A stretch of 64,000 nt of DNA from Myxococcus qinghaiensis (GTDB taxonomy: Bacteria > Myxococcota > Myxococcia > Myxococcales > Myxococcaceae): positions 44,454 to 108,453 of the forward strand of contig NZ_JAKCFA010000032.1 of assembly GCF_024198215.1 (NCBI RefSeq). Reading direction: 5' to 3'. Each line of letters begins with the position of its first letter. Positions within the stretch are counted from its first letter, which is position 1. The position numbers and the translations under genes are program-made. The notes under the pieces are model-generated. The model searched no databases. It saw only the letters and a list, made by a program, of their open reading frames with translations, and was not told the DNA's origin. This document shows, piece after piece, positions 16,973-24,916 of the stretch.

Positions 16973-19272
16973 GCGAGCGCTGGACCTTGGGTGAGGTGTT
17001 CGTGCTCCGGCACGCTGGCTTCCCCTTCGATTGGTTGGAGTCGCTCGGGTTCTCCGACGAGGCGCTGGGCGAGGCGAACCTGCTGCTCGACGACGAGCGG
17101 GCACTCCTGGACGCCGTGCGCGCCGAGGGCGATGAAGCAGGGGCCAAGGCCCTCCAGGACTCCTTCGAGCAGGGCAGGGTGCCCACGCTGAAGTCCCGTC
17201 ATGGCCAGGCGAGCCGCGATGCCCTGGAGCGCTATCGCGTGAGGCGCGAAGCCCTCCAGGCGCGCCATGCGAAGGAGCGCGCGGACCTGCGCTCGAAGCT
17301 GCGCGAGCGCGCTGGGGACCCCGCCATCCAGGAGGCCGTGTTCCTCTCCAGCCCCGCGATGTTCGACAACGTCTGGGCCCGCTACCTGCGTGGCGGCGAG
17401 CAGAAGGACACGTCCGACGCGCGGCGCGTGGACCGACAGGTCTACACGTACCTCCAGCGCTTCTGCGCGAAGAACGAGACGACCAGCTTCTTCGGCCCCA
17501 TCTCCTATGGCGAGCGCACCGACTCGGACGACTTCGACGTGCGCACGGTGGAGAGCGGCGACACCAGCCGCCGCACGTTCTTCTCCTTCTGGGCCGTGAC
17601 GGAGCTCGCGCGCGCCATCGGGCGTGAGCGGACGCTGCGGCCCCATCTGCCCCTGCGCCTCAACCCTCTCTTCACGGTGTCTCCAGGCCGCGCCTCATGC
17701 CAGGCGCTGCAACTGGAGGTGCCGCTGTCCGAGAGCGCCGAGCAGCTCCTGGCCGTGCTGCGCGCGCATCCGACGCCCGCTGCCGCCGCGCAGGTGCTCG
17801 GCCTCGCCGTCGAAGAGGTGATGCGCTCGGCCCTGCCCCTGGTGAAGGGCGCGCTGCTCCTGTGGGGCCTGCCGTTCCGACCCAACGACTTCGCCACCTT
17901 CGAGAGCGTGCGTGACTCTGTCGCGGCCCTGCCGGAGCTGGAAGCACGCACCCTCTGGCTGGAGCGGCTGGACACGCTCGCGCGCCTGAAGGCCGAGTTC
18001 CAGACGGCGGATCTGACGCGGCGTCGCGCGTTGCTGCCGGAGCTGGAGGCCCGCTTCACGGAGGCCACGGGCAAGCCCTCGCGACGCGGTGATGGCCAGG
18101 TGTACGCGGACCGGCTCATCATCTACGAGGAGGCCAGCTCTCCCTTCCGGCTGCGCTTCGGCCGTCGCTTCACGGAGGACCTCGAGTCCGCGCTGACCGG
18201 TCCCCTGGAGCTGTCGGCGGCCTACGGCGAGCGCGTGCAGCAGGGCTTCCGCGAGCAGGTGCGCGACGCGCTCGGCACGGACGAGCGTCCGTTGGACCTC
18301 CTGGACTACGCCGTGCGGCTGCGTCCGGACGACGTGGCGGGCAGCCGCTTCTCCCCAGTGCCACCCGTGCTGTTGGACGAGGATGGCTCGCGAGCACGCG
18401 CGCTGCCGGTGGACTTCCTGGGCACCTCCACGCCGGGCGGCCGGTACGCGCTGCCGGACGTCTGCCTCGCGTCTAAGGGTGCCGGCGCCGGCTTCGAGGT
18501 GATGCTCGCGCGCGTGCACCACCACCTGATGCTGCGAAGCTGGCTGAGCGCCTTCTTCCCCTCGCGGGAACGGTACTCGGCGGTGGCCTCGCGCTGGCTG
18601 GAGGCGGACCCCTCGGCGCGCGGACTCGTGGGCCTGTCCATCCGCCGTCGCAACAAGGGCTTCTACGTGTTCCCCGGCCGCCGCCTCGTGTACGCGGTCT
18701 CGGACGTGCTGGACGTCGAGGACGGCGCGATGACGCCGGCCGATGTGAAGGTGCTGCCCACATCCCAAGGACCGGTGCTGGTGGATGGCAAGGGCGAGCG
18801 GGTGCACCTGTACCTGCCCCTGGATGACTTCTCCTCCTATCCGCCCTTCGCAGCGCTGGCGCATCCCCAGGTGCTCCACGCGCCGCTGCGCACGAAGGGC
18901 AGCCACCTGCCTCGCTTGAGCATCGGCGGCGCCGTTTACCAGCGCGAGCGCTGGGAGCTGTCCTCGGAGAAGCTGGCGCGCCCCACCGGGTTCGACCTCT
19001 TCCTCGCCGCGCAGCGCGAGCGACGCGCACGGGGCTGGCCTCGCTTCGTCTTCATGCGCAGCTCGAAGGAGCGCAAGCCGTACCTCATCGACACCGCGAG
19101 CCCCTTCGCCCTGGACCTGCTCTCCCACCTGTCGCGCGAGGCCGAGCGGCTGTCGGTGGAGGAGATGTACCCGGCCCCCGAGCAGCTCTGGCTCCAGGAC
19201 GCCCGGGGCCGCTACACCTGCGAGCTGCGGATGCAGTTCACCCGCTGGAGCGAGGGCACCTCGCATCTTTGA
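16969..19272 (+). CDS. LanB-like dehydratase N-terminal-domain protein (second copy)
   Basis: A 767-aa paralogue of the protein at 12972. It shares the N-terminal VLRHAGFPFDWLESLGF, the pocket segment LQRFCAKNETTSFFGPISYG (about residue 160) and the C-terminal EEMYPAPEQLWLQDARGRYT. It too lacks a SpaB_C elimination domain. Two non-identical copies in one operon suggest a heterodimer or two sequential modifications, for example activation of Ser/Thr or aminoacyl transfer onto a peptide C-terminus (family knowledge; not shown here). The start at 16969 was chosen for the ATGA overlap with the preceding stop; the longer reading frame upstream has no matching family sequence. It is followed 62 bases later by a small gene with a good ribosome-binding site. 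Confidence 0.8.
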   Translation: MSERWTLGEVFVLRHAGFPFDWLESLGFSDEALGEANLLLDDERALLDAVRAEGDEAGAKALQDSFEQGRVPTLKSRHGQASRDALERYRVRREALQARHAKERADLRSKLRERAGDPAIQEAVFLSSPAMFDNVWARYLRGGEQKDTSDARRVDRQVYTYLQRFCAKNETTSFFGPISYGERTDSDDFDVRTVESGDTSRRTFFSFWAVTELARAIGRERTLRPHLPLRLNPLFTVSPGRASCQALQLEVPLSESAEQLLAVLRAHPTPAAAAQVLGLAVEEVMRSALPLVKGALLLWGLPFRPNDFATFESVRDSVAALPELEARTLWLERLDTLARLKAEFQTADLTRRRALLPELEARFTEATGKPSRRGDGQVYADRLIIYEEASSPFRLRFGRRFTEDLESALTGPLELSAAYGERVQQGFREQVRDALGTDERPLDLLDYAVRLRPDDVAGSRFSPVPPVLLDEDGSRARALPVDFLGTSTPGGRYALPDVCLASKGAGAGFEVMLARVHHHLMLRSWLSAFFPSRERYSAVASRWLEADPSARGLVGLSIRRRNKGFYVFPGRRLVYAVSDVLDVEDGAMTPADVKVLPTSQGPVLVDGKGERVHLYLPLDDFSSYPPFAALAHPQVLHAPLRTKGSHLPRLSIGGAVYQRERWELSSEKLARPTGFDLFLAAQRERRARGWPRFVFMRSSKERKPYLIDTASPFALDLLSHLSREAERLSVEEMYPAPEQLWLQDARGRYTCELRMQFTRWSEGTSHL

Positions 19273-19334
19273 CATCCGAGCCGGGTCCGCGAACAGAATG
19301 GGGCCAGGTCACTGCCAGTCCCTCTGGAGAGCCC

Positions 19335-19769
19335 ATGTCTGGTGAGAACACCGTCGTCCCTGAGACTCGGAAGCTGAAGCGCCCGGTGGAGGAGATTCGC
19401 GCGGAGCTGATGGGCAACGCGGACGTGAAGGAGCAGGCGCGCCTCCTCCAGATTTCCGTCGAGGCCTACGTCGAGAAGATCCTCGACTACGCCCAGCACC
19501 CGCAGAAGCAGATGCCGCTGGAAATCACCCTCGACGGGGACCTCAAGGCCAAGGACCCCAGCGCCCCCACCGTGGCGGAGATCCAAGGCCACCTGGACAA
19601 GCTCATCAGCGGCGAGGTCGTCATCAGCCGCGCGCAGCAGCGTGACGGCTTCAGCGCGGGGAAGGGGGATGAGCGCTACAAGGCCGCGCTCGCCTCGGAC
19701 GAGGTGCTCAAGGGCGCCCCCGAATCCCGCGCCACGACCCCTGACCCCAAGGGCCCTCCGAAGGCGTGA
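19335..19769 (+). CDS. Small unidentified protein in the dehydratase locus
   Basis: A 144-aa, highly charged protein. GGAG lies six bases before the ATG at 19335, which decides the start over the longer frame. The N-terminal 90 residues are predicted mostly helical (PVEEIRAELMGNADVKEQAR, VEAYVEKILDYAQ); the tail is Lys/Pro-rich. There is no signal peptide and no Cys. The placement 62 bases after the second LanB-like gene makes it a candidate substrate, leader-binding or regulatory partner, but there is no Ser/Thr/Cys-rich core typical of lanthipeptides. I do not recognise the family. Confidence 0.65.
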   Translation: MSGENTVVPETRKLKRPVEEIRAELMGNADVKEQARLLQISVEAYVEKILDYAQHPQKQMPLEITLDGDLKAKDPSAPTVAEIQGHLDKLISGEVVISRAQQRDGFSAGKGDERYKAALASDEVLKGAPESRATTPDPKGPPKA

Positions 19770-19785
19770 TCCCCGATTTATCGGC

Positions 19786-19826
19786 GGGTTTTCTCCACCC
19801 CAGCCGACAAGGTGGGATGAAAACCC
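19786..19826. repeat. Imperfect inverted repeat between two small genes
   Basis: An arm GGGTTTTCTCCACC pairs with GGTGGGATGAAAACCC across a 10- to 12-base loop (two bulges). It lies 17 bases after the preceding stop in an otherwise gene-free stretch of 197 bases. There is no T-run after it. It could terminate transcription of the dehydratase operon or act as an RNA structure upstream of the 19967 gene. Confidence 0.45.
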
Positions 19827-19966
19827 ACGGAATTCCAGGGACTTGGGCCGCCGTTGATTTTTGTTCCAGGGCACACGGAACTTCGGCGGCGTCGGACCGA
19901 TAACTCCACTGTCAGGCTGGCTCGCGACGGACGCGGAGCGACGCCAGACCTTCGGAGATTACGATC

Positions 19967-20368
19967 ATGGGCCTCTTCAAGAACGTTCTCGGCAAGGCGC
20001 TGGACATCCTCAAGCCGGCCCTCACGGCCATCAACCCCGCGCTGGGTATCGCGGCGGGCTTCGTCAGCGGGTTGATGAAGGGCGAGAACCCGCTCAAGGC
20101 CGGCCTGAGCGCCGCCATGGACCTGTTCCCTGGCGCCAGTGTCGCGAAGAACCTGCTGAACAACTTCCCCGGCAAGTCCCTCCTGGAGGGCATGGGCGGC
20201 AACAGCCTGGTGAGCGGTCTGCTCGACCAGGCCTCCAAGCCGGGTCAGATCACCGACATCGCCCAGGACCTGCTGAAGGCGAACAAGGAGAAGGGCCTGT
20301 CCGAGCAGAGCCAGCGGAACGCGCAGGAGCTGTTCGCCAAGCGCATGGCCGAAGTCGCGGTCGCCTGA
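19967..20368 (+). CDS. Small amphipathic/hydrophobic protein, unknown
   Basis: A 133-aa protein starting with GLFKNVLGKALDILKPAL, an amphipathic cationic helix of the kind seen in membrane-active peptides. A Gly/Ala-rich hydrophobic stretch (about residues 20-60) and a charged helical C-terminus follow. It has no signal peptide of classical form, no Cys and no recognised domain. GGAG lies about nine bases before the ATG. A strong GC hairpin follows the stop, so the gene is probably its own short transcription unit. Candidates are a bacteriocin-like or self-assembling protein, or a structural protein of unknown role; these are inferences from composition only. Confidence 0.65.
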   Translation: MGLFKNVLGKALDILKPALTAINPALGIAAGFVSGLMKGENPLKAGLSAAMDLFPGASVAKNLLNNFPGKSLLEGMGGNSLVSGLLDQASKPGQITDIAQDLLKANKEKGLSEQSQRNAQELFAKRMAEVAVA

Positions 20369-20395
20369 GACACGCAGTCGACTTCGCTCTTCCCC

Positions 20396-20427
20396 GGGCG
20401 CCGCACCCTGAAGCAGGGGCGGCGCCC
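20396..20427 (+). terminator. Rho-independent-type hairpin after the small hydrophobic gene
   Basis: A perfect nine-base stem, GGGCGCCGC with GCGGCGCCC, around a 14-base loop starts 27 bases after the stop at 20368 and is followed by TTCGTGT. The tail is only weakly T-rich, as is common in high-GC bacteria. Confidence 0.55.
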
Positions 20428-20476
20428 TTCGTGTATTCAGGGGACAGCCCTCGCTTCACCTTGGTGAGTCTCACGG

Positions 20477-21556
20477 ATGAGTTCCAGCTCGGATGTCGTC
20501 GTCCTTGGCGCAGGCGTGGTGGGGTTGTCCGTGGCGAGGCGGCTGGCGGCCACCGGGGCGCGCGTGACGGTGCTGGATGCGGTGGACCCGGGCGGCCGAG
20601 GCTCTCGCGCGGCGGCGGGTGTGGCGATTCCCTCCGTGCGCCTCTACGACGACCCGGCCATGCTCGCCTTCTCACGGGCGGGCAGGGCGACGCTGGCGGA
20701 GGACCTGGCCTCGCTGCCAGAGGGCCCCCTGCTGCGCCGGGGCCAGGGCATCCTCCGCATTGCCGCGGACGCGAAGGGACGTGACGCGCTCGCCGAGCGC
20801 GCGACAAGGCACCCGGACGAGCTGGGCACGTGGGTGGACGCGGCCCGACTCGTGGAGCTGGAGCCCGCGCTGGAGGGAACGCCGCTGCTGGGCGCGTTCG
20901 AGACGGCGCACGGCCACATGGTGGACACGGAGGGCTACGTCAACGCGTTGCTGGGCGCGGCGATGCGCGCGGGCGTGCGGGTGCGGCTCGGTGAGTCCGC
21001 GCGCTCCGTGGAGGAGACGGCCGAGGGCGTGTCGCTGCGGACCGACCGCGAGACGCTGCGCGCGGACCAGCTCATCGTCAGCGCGGGCCCGTGGTCCTCG
21101 ACGTTCCCAGGGCTGCCACCGCTGCCGCTCAAGCCGGTGCGCGGACAGATGCTGGTGGTGCACCAGCCGGGCATGTCCCTCACGCGCGTCATCTCCGGGC
21201 CCACGTACCTGGCGCCCTGGCGCGCGGGAGAAATCGTCGTCGGCGCCACGGAGGAGGAGGTCGGCTTCGTGGAGAACGTGACGCCCGCGGGCCTGCTGCA
21301 CCTGAGCGCCACCGTGGCGAAGCTGGCGCCTCGGCTGCGTGAGGCTCGCTTCGTGCGCGCCTGGGCGGGCCTTCGCGCGGTGACTCCGGATGGCCGTCCG
21401 TACATCGGCCGCTATCCGGGCACGCGGCGCACCTTCGTGGCGACGGGCCTGGGAGGGCAGGGCATCCTCACCGGGGCTCACGCGGCCACGGTGCTCGCGG
21501 AGCTCGTCACGGGAGGCCGCGCGGAGCTCGCCGCGCCTTTCGAGCCTGGGCGCTGA
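20477..21556 (+). CDS. FAD-dependent oxidoreductase (DAO/ThiO-like)
   Basis: A 359-aa protein of the D-amino-acid oxidase / glycine oxidase fold. The N-terminal Rossmann motif VVVLGAGVVGLSVARRLA (GxGxxG at about residues 11-16) with a trailing VTVLD binds FAD. The mid-region contains GHMVDTEGYVNALLGAAMRAG, typical of the family, and the C-terminus has RAVTPDGRPYIGRYPG followed by ATGLGGQGILTGAHAA, the second FAD/substrate-contacting region. It should oxidise an amine or imino acid with oxygen to give hydrogen peroxide and ammonia; the substrate is not identifiable. ThiO of thiamine synthesis is closest by motif, but no other thiamine genes are near. It is separated from the preceding gene by a terminator-like hairpin. 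Confidence 0.82.
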   Translation: MSSSSDVVVLGAGVVGLSVARRLAATGARVTVLDAVDPGGRGSRAAAGVAIPSVRLYDDPAMLAFSRAGRATLAEDLASLPEGPLLRRGQGILRIAADAKGRDALAERATRHPDELGTWVDAARLVELEPALEGTPLLGAFETAHGHMVDTEGYVNALLGAAMRAGVRVRLGESARSVEETAEGVSLRTDRETLRADQLIVSAGPWSSTFPGLPPLPLKPVRGQMLVVHQPGMSLTRVISGPTYLAPWRAGEIVVGATEEEVGFVENVTPAGLLHLSATVAKLAPRLREARFVRAWAGLRAVTPDGRPYIGRYPGTRRTFVATGLGGQGILTGAHAATVLAELVTGGRAELAAPFEPGR

Positions 21557-21609
21557 CATTCACCGTTTCACCGCCGTCTCTGGGCCGGAGCAGTCGAGGG
21601 GAATCCGAC

Positions 21610-22161
21610 ATGAGTGACGTGACTGACAACACCGTGAAGCCATCCGCCGTGAAGCACCTTCGCATCCCGTTGCTGCTGGTGACGGCGGCGCTGTCCATGG
21701 GCAGTGGCATGGGCAACCCGGGCTGTGGAGATTCCTCCGACAACAAGTGTCGCGGCGACTGCGCCATCGACGGCACCTACGTCATCCGCTTCGAGGACAC
21801 GTCGTCGCTCGGCACGAACTGCACCCAGGCGGGCCTGACGTTGCCGGAGGGTGCGCAGCTCCTCATCACCCGCGAGGGTGACACCACGGTCGTCCGTGCC
21901 TCCCTGGGAGACATCCAGCTCACCGGCGACTACTACGGTGGTTCCTACACGGGCATGTCCCTGAGCGGCCGCAAGACAGTGCAGTTCAACGCGCAGCCCG
22001 ATTCGGAGCTGAGCTTCTTCCTCAATGGTTACTTCGAGGAGGCCCCCGCGCGCGGCGACACGCGGGCCGTCTTCTCCGCGACGTACTCCGCCAGCCGGGT
22101 GAATGTCCCGGCGGGCGAGCCCGCGTGCGAGGTCTACCGTCGCTTCACCGCGACGCGCTAA
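21610..22161 (+). CDS. Probable secreted lipoprotein, unknown function
   Basis: A 183-aa protein with a charged N-terminus, a hydrophobic segment (IPLLLVTAALSMGSGMG, about residues 20-36) and a Cys shortly after (NPGCGD). This fits a lipoprotein or an exported protein, although the lipobox is poor. The mature part has several Cys residues (CRGDC, NCTQ, ACEVY) and predicted beta strands, including a repeated GSYTGMSLSG-type turn. No catalytic motif is seen. Its end overlaps the convergent TPR gene by four bases. Small Cys-containing lipoproteins of this type are numerous and poorly characterised in myxobacteria. Confidence 0.62.
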   Translation: MSDVTDNTVKPSAVKHLRIPLLLVTAALSMGSGMGNPGCGDSSDNKCRGDCAIDGTYVIRFEDTSSLGTNCTQAGLTLPEGAQLLITREGDTTVVRASLGDIQLTGDYYGGSYTGMSLSGRKTVQFNAQPDSELSFFLNGYFEEAPARGDTRAVFSATYSASRVNVPAGEPACEVYRRFTATR

Positions 22162-24065
22162 TACAGGCTGACCGAGTCGAAGGGCCGGTTCAGCTTCGTC
22201 CGGGGGCGGGGCAGCAGGGCTTGCACCGCCGCGGCGTCGCCTCGGCCCAGCGCGTCCACCAGGGCCTGCGTCTCCTTGGGCCAGGTGGAGCTGGCGCGAG
22301 CGCAGCGCAGGGCCTCGGACCAGTCGGTGCGCCCGGCGGCCAGTGACAGCCCCGCCAGACTCTCCGCGGCCTTGAGCGGCTCGCCGATTTCACGGGCGTG
22401 CTGCTCCGCGCGCGCGAACCAGTCCACCGCCGAGTCCATCTTCCCGTCGTCCAGGAACATCCGTCCCAGCTCGGCGGCGATGACCTGTCGGTGGAAGGAG
22501 TCCCGCAGGGCCTCCGCGCTGGCATACGCCTGCGTGAAGTGCTCCACGGCTTCGGCGCGCGCGCCCGAGGCGAACTCCAGGCCCGCCAGCCGGTAGCAGT
22601 GGTGCTTGGAGAAGTTGACGCCCCATTTCGCGCTGATGCTCTCGAAGCGCCGCCACGTCGCGATGGCGTCCGAGAACTGCCGCGCCGACTCCTGGAGATA
22701 GCTGGCGTTGGAGATGAGGTTGATTTTCAGGTGGGTGGCGCTCGCGTCGTGCAGGTCTCCCACGCAGCGCATGGCGAGCTTCTCCTCCACCAGCGCCTTG
22801 TCGAGCTTGCGCTCCTGGAACCACGTCAGCGCGCACACGTTGCGCAGCCAGCCCTCCTGGAGCGCGCGGTCCGGCGCGGTGCTCTTCGCCAGCGCGGCCA
22901 CGCCCGCCTCCACCTCCACGCGAGCGTTGGGGAGCTGCCCGAAGCGCTTGGTCAGCGTCAGCGCGCGGAACATGTGCAGCCGCGCCACCAGCTCCGGAGG
23001 GATGCGGCACTCCAGGCCCCGGCCGAAGGACTCCATCGCCGCGTCATGCGCGCCGGTGAAGACATGCACCACGCCCATGCTGCGATGGAGCAACGCCTTC
23101 AGCTCATCCACGTCGCCCAGGCTGCTCTTGTCGATTTCGATGGCGGGCGTGGAGAAGCCCGTGTCCAGCACGTCCCAGGCCTGGGCCACGCGCGAGGCGA
23201 GCTGCGCGTCCGGGTCGCCGTCCAGCAGCGCCAGGCCCTGCTCAGCGGCCAGCATGGCGCCTTCATAGTTCGTGGTGAAGAAGCACTGGCGGATGGCGAG
23301 GATGGACGCCGCCACACGCGACTCGCGCGACTCCGACGCGTCCACCACCAACCGCAAGTAGCGGCCCTCCAGGTCCACCGCGGGCTCATCCCGCCGCGAG
23401 GACACCGGCCCCGGGCCCGAGGCGTGGGGGACTCGCAGCCGGTCACTCAGCGCATCCAGGTAGGCCTGTCGTCGCGACTCGAAGACGGCGGCGCAGTGGG
23501 GACGACGCATCCTCCAGCCGGTGAGCAGCAACGTCCCATCCAGCCCGTCGAGTCGCGCCCACTCGGCCGCGCGCATCACCGCGCGCAGGCTGACCAGGTC
23601 GCACTCTCCGGCGCCATGCAGCACCAGGGGACGCCCGCTGACGCGCAGCGTCTCGACGATGGCGCGCGCGGCGACGGTGAGAATCCAGAAGGCCTGCTCG
23701 GATTCGCGGTGGAGCCGTCGCTCGGAGGGCGACAGCGCCAGGTCCCCCAGGTCGGCTGCGCCCTGGATGGAGCCCGGGAACAGCCGGTTCCACTCGGACG
23801 GATGCGCGGCGGCCACGGCGCGGACGACCTCCGGGGCGGTCTCCTCACAGGCGCGGAGGACCTTCCTCAGTCCTCCGAAGGCGGTGGGCAGCGCCACGCC
23901 CACGTCCACTTCGATGGCGTGGGAGGGCAGCGCGGAGGGGATTCCTTGTTCAACGGACACCGCGAAGGAGACACCAAGCACAGCGGGTGGGGCGCTCACG
24001 GTGAGGTCCTCGAGAGGGGGGTCGAGAAGGCGAGCCAGCTGGTTCGTCGACAGCCCCAGTTTCAC
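22158..24065 (-). CDS. TPR-like helical-repeat protein, eCIS-flanking, unknown
   Basis: A 635-aa cytosolic protein with a probable GTG start at 24065 (AGAGGA directly upstream, unusually close). The N-terminal 240 residues have no recognised fold; the segment SGRPLVLHGAGECDLVSL might be a nucleotide-loop-like strand but is not a Walker A. From about residue 245 to the end it is made of helical TPR-like units, such as AAEQGLALLDGDPDAQL, AYASAEALRDSFHR and AAELGRMFLDDGKMD. It is the last minus-strand gene after the contractile injection locus and lies 82 bases downstream of a glycosyltransferase gene, so it may belong to the same transcript. No signal peptide. A scaffold or regulator role is inference. 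Confidence 0.6.
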   Translation of the reverse strand: MKLGLSTNQLARLLDPPLEDLTVSAPPAVLGVSFAVSVEQGIPSALPSHAIEVDVGVALPTAFGGLRKVLRACEETAPEVVRAVAAAHPSEWNRLFPGSIQGAADLGDLALSPSERRLHRESEQAFWILTVAARAIVETLRVSGRPLVLHGAGECDLVSLRAVMRAAEWARLDGLDGTLLLTGWRMRRPHCAAVFESRRQAYLDALSDRLRVPHASGPGPVSSRRDEPAVDLEGRYLRLVVDASESRESRVAASILAIRQCFFTTNYEGAMLAAEQGLALLDGDPDAQLASRVAQAWDVLDTGFSTPAIEIDKSSLGDVDELKALLHRSMGVVHVFTGAHDAAMESFGRGLECRIPPELVARLHMFRALTLTKRFGQLPNARVEVEAGVAALAKSTAPDRALQEGWLRNVCALTWFQERKLDKALVEEKLAMRCVGDLHDASATHLKINLISNASYLQESARQFSDAIATWRRFESISAKWGVNFSKHHCYRLAGLEFASGARAEAVEHFTQAYASAEALRDSFHRQVIAAELGRMFLDDGKMDSAVDWFARAEQHAREIGEPLKAAESLAGLSLAAGRTDWSEALRCARASSTWPKETQALVDALGRGDAAAVQALLPRPRTKLNRPFDSVSLY

Positions 24066-24147
24066 ATCCTCTTAGCAGCCGAGCAATCCACCCCCGATGT
24101 ATTTACCCACAGTCGCTGTTTCACGAAGTCGCGACGCGTCAAAGGCA

Positions 24148-24909
24148 TCACTCCGCTGGAGCGGGGGTGGTGACGCCCTGGCTGTGATGGAGGATGAGCC
24201 GGGGAAGCCAGCCGCCGAGTTTGCGACAATCTCTCAAGGCGGACATGCCCATTTCCTTGTACGGCACGCCGCGCGCGCCCCGGCCGAAGTAGTGGATGAC
24301 CCAGGCATTCTCCAGGAGCCAGGCCACCTGGTCCTCGGACAGGCGCAGCTCGCCGGTGAAGCCGCTCTCGGAGGGCCAGTTGAGCCGGCCGGTGGGAAGT
24401 GACTCCACCAGCTTGCCGTGGAGTCCGATGAGGCGGTTGCACACCGTCTGGTCCGTCCAGTGGTCCCAGTCCGCTTCGGGGACGGCCATCATCGCGGCGA
24501 GCCAGTGCTCTGCGAAGGCGTCCCCGGGGGGACTGGCGCAGACCCCGGCGCAGCGGCGGCGAGAGTCCCAGCACTCCTCGCCGATGGTGAAGCGCTCCAC
24601 GGCGGGCAGCGGGCGCAGCGTCACGGTGTCGAACGCGTCCAGGTACCAGCCGCCGTTCTGGAGGAGCGCGAAGGCCCTCATGCGCCGCGAGGCGACCTCC
24701 AGCCGGGTGGTGCCCAGCTGGGAGCAGTGCTCGGCCAGGTCCTCGAAGTGGGCGCCGGGGAGCAGGGGTTGGTAGCGGCGGATGCCAGGCTCGTCGCAGT
24801 AGATGAAGGTCCGGGCCTGGGGATTGTGTTTCATCGCCGAGCGGATGGCGGCGACGACGGTGGGGCGGAGCGCGCCGCCGTGGAAGCAGAAGTTGAGAGC
24901 GGGAGTCAT
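24148..24909 (-). CDS. GT32-like glycosyltransferase (DXD sugar-binding)
   Basis: A 253-aa protein with the layout of GT32 / capsular-polysaccharide-type glycosyltransferases. It begins with a short strand LNFCFHGGALRPTVVAAIRS and NPQARTFIYCDEPG. It has RRMRAFALLQNGGWYLDAFD (the helix plus DXD-like metal/nucleotide-sugar site) and the end feature WVIHYFGRG. The start at 24909 was chosen because the frame upstream of it runs into the preceding gene; this leaves seven bases after that gene's stop, so the two are probably cotranscribed. The acceptor is unknown. Position next to the three-domain GT-MT-GT protein and behind the contractile injection genes suggests glycosylation of a particle or surface component (inference). 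Confidence 0.72.
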   Translation of the reverse strand: MTPALNFCFHGGALRPTVVAAIRSAMKHNPQARTFIYCDEPGIRRYQPLLPGAHFEDLAEHCSQLGTTRLEVASRRMRAFALLQNGGWYLDAFDTVTLRPLPAVERFTIGEECWDSRRRCAGVCASPPGDAFAEHWLAAMMAVPEADWDHWTDQTVCNRLIGLHGKLVESLPTGRLNWPSESGFTGELRLSEDQVAWLLENAWVIHYFGRGARGVPYKEMGMSALRDCRKLGGWLPRLILHHSQGVTTPAPAE

Positions 24910-24916
24910 GTCGCGT

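Noticed and set aside
22398..24173. A 591-codon plus-strand open frame
   Set aside because: Antisense to the TPR-like gene; shadow composition and no motif.
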